From: Panaeolus papilionaceus | Lineage: Eukaryota; Basidiomycota; Agaricomycetes; Agaricales | Length of the DNA stretch: 64,000 bases | Assembly: GCA_015501605.1 (NCBI GenBank) | Contig: JADNRZ010000003.1 | Coordinates: 2,592,744-2,656,743, forward strand | Direction: 5' to 3' | In this document: piece after piece, positions 57,650-64,000 of the stretch | Layout of the letters: every line of letters starts with the position of its first letter | Numbering within the stretch: the first letter of the stretch is position 1 | Notes under the pieces: generated by a model | Told to the model about the DNA's origin: nothing | Databases searched by the model: none | What the model saw: only the letters and a program-made list of their open reading frames with translations | Translations under genes and position numbers: made by a program

Positions 57650-58185
57650 GCAGCTCAACGGGAGATGTTGACGTAGACCACATAATGTATACGATTAACC
57701 ACCCTCTCATAAACCTAAGCTACTAGTATGATGTACAAATACCTCAACAAATTAGTTACTCGAGCATCTTCCGTCGGATTGACATTTGAGTTAATCTTCA
57801 TGTCATGGCCTCAACTACTGAATCTCCTCGAACGTGAGGATTGCTGTATCGAGTGTTTTTTTTGTACAACGTTTGAGGACTAGTTCACCTCAGTGCGTAT
57901 TGTCGTTCTGACTTGATGGCCGCTATTGACTAGTTTATGAGCCCGATTTCATGATTAGGACCACAACATGTAGCAGGAAAGTAAAGGCTTACAGAGGGAG
58001 CCACACCGCACCGCACCAATCCTTTTGGGTGATTAGATAAGAAATCATCCCATACCACGCAATCTGCGCAACTTATGCCTCACCTCGGACATGTGTCCTT
58101 GATATACCAACCTATTCCTTCGATTATTCTACCGTGCTACTCATACATCACTGTCTATCAGTCATCATCACTCTTCTGAAACCCC
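57650..58185. other. Intergenic, no gene seen
   Basis: About 540 bp between the Hce2 gene and GTPase D; must hold a terminator and the GTPase promoter, neither of which has a recognisable signal. Confidence 0.45.
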
Positions 58186-59112
58186 ATGGACAACCCTAAG
58201 GCAACAACTTTGGAAATTACGGGTCAGGTTTCCGTCGAGGTGGCGAGCAACTCCATGCCCGAGAATCCGTTTATCTATGTGTTTGTATCTTGGATACACA
58301 TCGTTGGTAGCATTCACTGAATAAGCAACCATCGTTAACAGTATCATGGGACCCACAGGGGCCGGGAAAAGCTCTGTGAGTCGAGGGTTGTGGACTCGTT
58401 GACCAGCGCATCAGCTCATTGTCTTATGTTCCTGGCACCTGGCACCTTCAAGTTTATCGAGGCACTGGCAGGAGATTCACAAACACTCTCAATCTCAAAG
58501 AACCAGCTAGCTAGCGTTACCCAGACTGTTACCGCATACCGACTCGTAAACGTCTCTCAAGGAGGCAATCCTGTGTTCGTGCTCGACACACCCGGCTTCT
58601 CAGACCCTAAAATCTCCGAGTTTGAAACCATAGATATGGTCAAGAACTGGATGGAGAAGCATAAGTATGTTTATTCCCCTATGCAATATTGTTTCTCGTA
58701 TCAATCACTCATTACAATCGCAATAGTTTATTAGTCGTTGACAGAATACTCTTTCTAACCCCGATCACCGAAACCCGTCTTGCAGGAAGCCGACGAAGGA
58801 CAATAGAGATGCTCAAAGCTCTCTTGATACTCGAAGAAGACACGGAATCAATGATATTCGTAACTACGATGTGGGACACCCTGCACAACGAACGGACTCG
58901 ACAACGTGCAGAGTCCAACTTTACGCAGCTGAGAGATGAAATTTGCGCGGTATTGTTCTAGTCGTATTCGGCGTCCAGCGTCACTTAGTGTTCTCCTTCA
59001 GGAATTTACTGACGGGATCAAAATCCCTATTGAACAGTTCCTGAATACCCGGACCTCTGCTCTTCAGGCAATGGGAGGCGGTCGTTTTCCCACTGGCGCC
59101 TATAGCTATTGA
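58186..59112 (+). CDS. P-loop GTPase (GTPase D), short form
   Basis: Five exons: 58186-58280, 58342-58375, 58453-58664, 58727-58949 and 59002-59112, 224 residues. Exons 1, 2 and 4 have exactly the same lengths as in GTPase C (95, 34, 223 nt). Exon 1 encodes MDNPKATTLEITGQVSVEV. G1 is MGPTGAGKSS. Exon 3 begins FIEALAGDSQTLSISKNQL, G3 is LDTPGF. Exon 4 has ITETRLAGSRRRTIEML and VTTMWD. The last exon, FTDGIKIPIEQFLNTRTSAL, ends early in MGGGRFPTGAYSY, about 26 residues before GTPase C ends. The first donor is GTTTGT, weaker than usual, chosen because it alone restores the V-I-M-G-P reading. The stop lies 33 bp from the first hairpin repeat. Confidence 0.83.
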
Positions 59113-59144
59113 AGGCTCCCATCGACTCGACGGGAATCTCTCGT

Positions 59145-60216
59145 GAGGTCAGACGTCCGACTCGGGTACCCTCGCGTAGCCCTCGTCCGCCCGATTCCAA
59201 CCCACCCACTTTCCCACGTCTGACCTCGGCGGTTCCCGTCCTGTTCCCCTAAGAGTGGTGGAGCTGGCAGGGAGTTCCCACTGAGGCCTGCTGGGATCGT
59301 TCGCGAGGTCAGACGTCTGAAACTTGGTGGAAGCCTTCATGTCAGTTAGGTGAATGGATCCACCGAGTTTCAGACATCTGACCTCGGCGGTTGCTGTGCA
59401 ATGGAGGTACGAGTCATGCAGGAGGAGGAGGAAGGGATAGCCATAGGGGAGTAGCACAAGCATCTGCGAGGTCAGACGTCTGAAAGTTGGTGGCATCCTT
59501 CATGTCAGTTAGGTGAATGGATCCACCGAGTTTCAGACGTCTGACCTCGGCGGTTGCTGTGCAATGGAGGTACGAGTCGTGCAGGAGGAGGAGGAGGAGG
59601 GGATTGTCGGAGGGGAGCAGCACAAGCATCTGTGAGGTCAGACGTCTGAAACTTGGTGAGGTTGTTCATATGAGTGAGGTGAATGGATCCACCAAGTTTC
59701 AGATGTCTGACCTCAACGGTTGTTGTATAATTCAAGTTCAACCTTTGCAGGAGGGGGAGGAGGAGGGGGATCGTCAGAGGGGAATAGCTTGGGAATCTGA
59801 GAGGTCAGACATCTGTAACTTCGTACATATATTTACATAGGTTAGGTCGACCTATTCCCCCAATATGAGATGTCTGACCTCGACGGTTGTTGTTTAATTC
59901 AACTTCGAATTTTGCAGGAGGAGGAGGAAGAGGGGGATCGTCAGAGTGGAATAGCTTGGGAATCTCAGAGGTCAGACTTCTGTAACTTTGTGACAATGTT
60001 TATATTAGTTATGATGAGATATGTACAACGTTTCAGATGTCTGACCTCACTGGTTACGTTGCAATTCCAAGTTCGAGTTTTTTAGTCAGAGGAGAGGAAG
60101 GAGGATAAACAAAGAGACATAGCGGAGGCATTTGAGCAGTCAGACGTCTATAACTTGGTGAATACGTTCATGTATGTTAGGTAAATGTATCCACCAAGTA
60201 TCAGACGTCTGACCTC
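59145..60216. repeat. Tandem array of seven hairpin units
   Basis: Seven inverted repeats at 59145-59227, 59305-59385, 59468-59548, 59634-59714, 59801-59881, 59968-60048 and 60136-60216. The last six are each exactly 81 bp. Start-to-start spacing is 160, 163, 166, 167, 167 and 168 bp. The left arm consensus is GAGGTCAGACGTCTGAAAC and the right arm its complement; inside each arm GTCAGACGTCTGAC is itself a palindrome. Spacers contain purine-rich GGAGGAGG tracts. Open frames through this region are by-products of the repeats. Confidence 0.93.
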
Positions 60217-60555
60217 AACGGTTCTTGTGCTATTACATGTCCGATATTTCAGAACATTGTCTCAATAGCTTGCCCAGATAATTTTTATCCCATATGACAT
60301 ATATACCATTCTGTGCGGAATTTCAAGGGCTTTCCAACGGTACCGGGCGTGTGAAGTTTGAGGCCGTATTGCATCGGTAATTAACGAAATACTGTTCGTT
60401 TCCTTAAAGGGAGATGTGGTTTTATTTGTACAGTCATGTGATGTGCTGCCCATATCTAGACAATTTCTCTGAAACTTTTCCCACAACTCCTCTTTCCACA
60501 ACCACCACCATCTCCCAAAACAACTTTGCAACACGTGTTATTTTTTTGTTTCAAC
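60217..60555. other. Upstream region of the zinc-finger gene
   Basis: About 340 bp. Contains the 5' leader with pyrimidine-rich TTTCCACAACTCCTC just before the split start codon. No TATA box was identified. Confidence 0.4.
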
Positions 60556-61722
60556 ATGTAAGTGTTATATTTATTCTACTATTAATTATTCTCTTTTACT
60601 AATGTTATCCATAGGCCATCTTGCTCTGACTGTGCTACTAAATCTTCCTCTGCTAAGGGTCTTGCTGCTCATCGTGCAGCATATCATATGGCTGAGTATC
60701 GCATTATCAAGTCAGGTATGTCATATATCTTCTATTCATTTGTTTTCTTGTCTTTATTTTCTATTCTTATGTCGTAGATGATATATCTTTCATCACTCTC
60801 TATCGTTCATCGCCTACCTCTTCCCTTGCCTGTCCCTTTGCGCCTTGCGAGTTTGAACACAAGAGTATCTCACTTGTTCAGAAGCACCTTGCTTCCTGTC
60901 ATGGACTTGGTCAGGGTAGTAGGTTCATCAAGAGAGATTTCCATGGTGCGTGGTATATCTTTTGCTCATTTACTTTATCTTACTCTTGCTGTACGTCTGA
61001 CAGAAACCTCTATTCCTGCCTCTCTTCCTGGTCTTTCCCCCTCTGTGCCAACTTCCACCACGTCTGGTTATCCTGGTCGTGATGCAAGTCGTATGAGTCC
61101 ATCTCCTGGTCCTAATGATCAAGGTATGTTCATGGTCCTCTTTCCACTTGATACTTTACTAACTTGGATAGTCCTTCCTTCAGATCATGTTCCTCATCCC
61201 ATTGTTCCAGATGTCAGAGCAATGGAAACAGATGCCATGGCTATGGTTCGACCAAGGCGCTCTGCACGTGTAGATCGACCTTCTCCAAGGCTTATGCCGT
61301 ATCCACCCTCTCCTTCTTGTCCTTCTCCTCTGCGTCTTTCTCCTTCTCCTTCCCCTGGCCCAGCTCCTTTTGTGCCACTTCCATCTGGCGCACAACCTCT
61401 GTCCTTTGCTCCAGCGACTGATGCTCTGGCCATGGAATGCCCTGGGTCAGAGTCAGTTGATCTGTTGAGCGGGACTTCTTGGACGGTCTTGCATGAGCAC
61501 AAAGTTGTCATCTGCACGACTTGTAACTATGCATTTGATCCCCAAGCTGCTGGCAATCACAAACATCATGTGAAATTGTCACCAGAGGTCTGGCGTAGCG
61601 CACTTAGCTACTTGGAGTCTCTTGGTCTCTACAAGAACTCTGAGGAGGTGGTTTATGACTACATGCATGCACTTTGGAGGCGCACTTGGGATAGGTGGAA
61701 ATGGGACATAACCTTAGCCTAG
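60556..61722 (+). CDS. C2H2 zinc-finger protein, OrsD-like, subtelomeric
   Basis: Five exons: 60556-60557 (AT of the start codon), 60615-60715, 60778-60945, 61004-61123 and 61184-61722, 309 residues; all later introns are phase 1. The protein starts MPSCSDCATKSSSAKG. Two classical C2H2 fingers follow: C-x2-C-x12-H-x4-H (CSDC...HRAAYH) and C-x4-C-x12-H-x4-H (CPFAPC...HLASCH). A long Pro/Ser linker includes RPRRSARVDRPSPR. A third, OrsD-like finger lies near the end: KVVICTTCNYAFDPQAAGNH followed by KHH. It closes with WRSALSYLESLGLYKNSEEV and a TAG. Such C2H2/OrsD modules are often found at the front of long basidiomycete proteins with helicase domains near telomeres. Here no helicase follows, so this may be a front fragment. 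Confidence 0.68.
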
Positions 61723-62880
61723 GGGTTAAAATACCTCAGGCTTGCCATATATGGTAGTAGAATGATGCACGAGAGCGATACGACACACGAGATTGCAAGG
61801 ATTTGTGTTGCAAATGCAACCTGCATCGTGGAATATGATACACAGATAGATGTGAGGTTATATAATGTCGAGACGAAACGTAACGGACTCGTGTGAGCAT
61901 ATCTGAAGATAGTAAAGGTGTGCGTGGGATTGTGTGTGTGTGAAACGTGTGATGAACTCATTACAGACGTCTTTGATGCTCAGAGTGATGTGTGGGTCAC
62001 GACTCGTTGCGTGAACTATTTTTGTACATTAGAAAGCGAGATAAGTAGTGAGTTGAAACGCCTTGGTAGTGTGTATGAAGTTGTTTATGGTGTGCATGCA
62101 GTGCGGGGTCATAAGACGCCCGCGTTGTGTTTGCAACATTTATCTCACACATCGCATCAAGTGTGCCAGTGCACTATGGGCGTCTCACACGCCCGTGTTG
62201 TGGTGTGCAACAGGAATCACCAAATACGCGTCAACTAATGCATGCACACACCGCGGGTGTCAGAGACCCCCACAGTGTGATGGCACACCATCAAGTTCAA
62301 CTCATTCATCAAGCTCATATCTATAGCCGTTCATCGGTGAGAAAGTCCAAGTCTCGTAAATGTAAAGTGAGCGCAGTGTATCGATAATGCATGTGTGTTT
62401 TGAGAGAAAAATAAAAGTTCAACTTTCTTTGCTGAATATCGACCCGAAGGGAAGGGGGTGGTCGAATTTCTCAATGAACATCGAACTTTCATTCTTTTTT
62501 CAATACTTAAACATTATTTTCAATTCATTCTCTCACAATGTTACTTCACACATCGGGCTTCAAAGGCGGAAACAACAGATAGATATATGTATTTTGGGGG
62601 GGGGATAACAAGACAGGTAGTAAAAAAAAACGAGGGGGCACTAACAAGAATAGATGAATAACAAGCACGACGACTAAAAATATACGAGGTCGAAGAATGC
62701 GTGTTAAAAAATATATGGGATGGGGGATGGGGGATGGGAATGCTGCACGATACAGTAAGACGAACAAAAAAAACAAAAACAACAGGGCGGCGAACAAGAT
62801 GACAACAACGACGAGGACCAACCCAACCAACGATACCAGCAAGTAAGATAGATGGCGAAGCAGCGGGTTAGGCTGCTCAT
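61723..62880. other. Subtelomeric stretch without a gene
   Basis: About 1.16 kb rich in GTGTG/CACAC words. At 62105-62210 a phrase of the type ACGCCCG-GTTGTG-TTGCAAC occurs twice. At 62720-62748 GGATGGG repeats about four times, and there are short A and G homopolymers near 62596-62630. No supported coding region. Confidence 0.45.
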
Positions 62881-63869
62881 CTACCTCGGTGTGTGGGGGG
62901 GTTTAGGTCTTGTCGACCTCCTTGACGGGCCTGCACCAGGATTGTTGAGAGAAGCTGGATCGCTGGGCTGAGTAGGTCGTCCACGGCTTCCTGACGAGCC
63001 CGCACCAGGATCGTTGCGAGAGGTAGGACCAGGAGGCTGAGGGGGACGCCTTGATGGACCTGCACCAGGATCGTTGCGGTCAGTGGGTGCAGGAGGCTGA
63101 GGTGGACGTCGTGAAGAGCTTGCACGAGAATTGTTGCGATTGGCGGGAGTGCTGGGCTGAGTCTGGCGTCCACGTGTCCCACGGTTCTCTTGAGACATCC
63201 CTGAGATGAAGTTATCTCCAATCGTAGCCAGACGCTTGTTGAGGTTGGCGTTGACGTAGGGAGCAGCATTTTGGGGTTTGGGCATTCTGTGATTCCTCTT
63301 CTTCTTGCGTTTCTGCTTCTACAGATAAGTGAGCACTGAGTATGATTTCGTTTTTATATCATCAAGGGAACTTACTGGAGTTGGAGAGACTGAGGGCGAG
63401 AGAAGGTCAGCCGTGCGTTTTTTACTACGGCCCTGTGGTTCGTCGTCGGGATCAGGCACAGCACTCGAACCCGATGCAGTTGGTGGGGGTGTGGAAGGGA
63501 GAAGAAGGTCATTGGGTGTTTCCCCATCATCCCCATACCCTCCAAGATCGAAGGAGTAGCCACGAGGAAGGTCGCTCAAGGGGCTCGTGGGCACGCGGTT
63601 GTGAAGAGATTTGGATAGCGTTGGGTCGTCCCATGCTTCCTCATCATCATCATCGTCTGGTACCTGCGTTGGTGGATCCTGAGACTCCTGACTCGGGGAT
63701 GCGCTCGTCTTCTCAGCCTGGAGAATAGAAGAGACCTCCTTCTCCTCGGTGAGGGACGGAGGGGCATCCTGAGTCGAAGAAGATGCACTCGCGGCTGGTG
63801 GAGCATCAACGACTATTGAGAGTGTGTGAGAGTCTTGCAAAAAAAATAAAGCGATCGTGACTTACCCAT
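62881..63869 (-). CDS. Telomere-abutting disordered protein with a C-terminal tandem repeat
   Basis: Three exons: 63869-63866 (ATGG), 63833-63376 and 63318-62881, 299 residues, phases 1 and 0. The N terminus is MDSHTLSIVVDAPPAASASS. An acidic tract follows (VPDDDDDEEAWDDP), then SLHNRVPTSPLSDLPRGYSF. Exon 3 starts with a strong basic cluster, KQKRKKKRNHR, a likely nuclear signal. A possibly ordered stretch NAAPYVNANLNKRLATIGDN comes next. The C-terminal 90 residues are four to five imperfect 20-23-residue repeats of the type RNDPGAGPSRRPPQPP. Transcription runs away from the telomere and the ATG is about ten bases from the first telomere repeat, so any promoter would be telomeric DNA or was lost. 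The true 5' end may be missing. Confidence 0.6.
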
Positions 63870-63878
63870 AGACGTATC

Positions 63879-64000
63879 TTAGGGTTTAGGGTTTAGGGTT
63901 TAGGGTTTAGGGTTTAGGGTTTAGGGTTTAGGGTTTAGGGTTTAGGGTTTAGGGTTTAGGGTTTAGGGTTTAGGGTTTAGGTTTAGGGTTTAGGGTTTAG
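63879..64000 (+). repeat. Telomere, TTTAGGG array
   Basis: About 17 tandem copies of the seven-base unit TTTAGGG running to the window end, with one TTTAGG variant at 63976-63981. The G-rich strand points to the right, so the right edge of the window is the chromosome end. Confidence 0.97.

Noticed and set aside
59149..59996. Several overlapping open frames of 60-115 codons on both strands
   Set aside because: They repeat the same peptide because they run through the hairpin array; their ends follow the repeat period, not gene signals.
59145..60216. CRISPR-like array because of regular repeats
   Set aside because: Eukaryotic setting, inverted-repeat units of 81 bp, and spacers that are related to each other rather than unique.
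63879..64000. Plant origin of the window, suggested by the TTTAGGG telomere
   Set aside because: Gene content and short introns are fungal throughout, including Hce2, GH11, fungal GST and cofilin with basidiomycete-like structure.

Overview
The window is the right end of a fungal chromosome. It closes at 63879-64000 with an array of TTTAGGG units whose G-rich strand points outward. Short introns (about 45-110 nt) with GT-AG borders, a cofilin gene whose first exon is only the start codon, fungal-type glutathione transferase, GH11 xylanases, Hce2/Ecp2-like secreted proteins and a large family of small P-loop GTPases all point to a basidiomycete, most likely an Agaricomycete. Genus cannot be decided from the sequence. 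The heptamer telomere repeat is unusual for a fungus, where TTAGGG is more usual.

Layout. 0-8 kb: a GTPase relic, two P-loop GTPase genes, and two Hce2 genes on the other strand (one with a nonsense codon). 9-23 kb is the most ordinary part: a membrane protein, glutathione transferase, F-box protein, cofilin, a decayed kinase, a small unknown protein and a 641-aa disordered protein. 23-28.3 kb: an array of four GH11 xylanase genes in one orientation plus a remnant. Only the copy farthest from the start keeps both catalytic glutamates and an open frame. 28-33.6 kb: two intact Hce2 genes, one Hce2 relic and a 239-bp TA-flanked MITE. 33.6-41.8 kb: a foldback transposon with 603-bp arms, split by a young Ty1/copia retrotransposon with LTRs that read as identical. 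42-48 kb: two diverged copies of a block carrying a stand-alone Gag-like gene. 49-59 kb: two further Hce2 genes, each followed by a P-loop GTPase gene, separated by a motif-rich noncoding stretch and a decayed reading frame. 59.1-60.2 kb: seven regularly spaced hairpin repeats. 60.5-61.7 kb: a C2H2 zinc-finger gene of the kind expected in subtelomeres. 62.9-63.9 kb: a gene whose start codon lies about ten bases from the telomere repeat.

How parts fit. The theme is repeated duplication of host- or environment-facing genes: secreted xylanases, secreted Hce2 proteins and intracellular GTPases. They were copied together with their promoters, and some copies later decayed or acquired transposons. 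Three Hce2 genes (30.4, 49.3 and 57.1 kb) share promoter, TATA box, 5'-UTR intron and exon structure. All four GTPase genes share a 34-nt exon encoding the P-loop. All intron-exon joins given here were worked out by eye from splice signals, reading phase and comparison between the copies in this window; none was checked against transcripts or databases.
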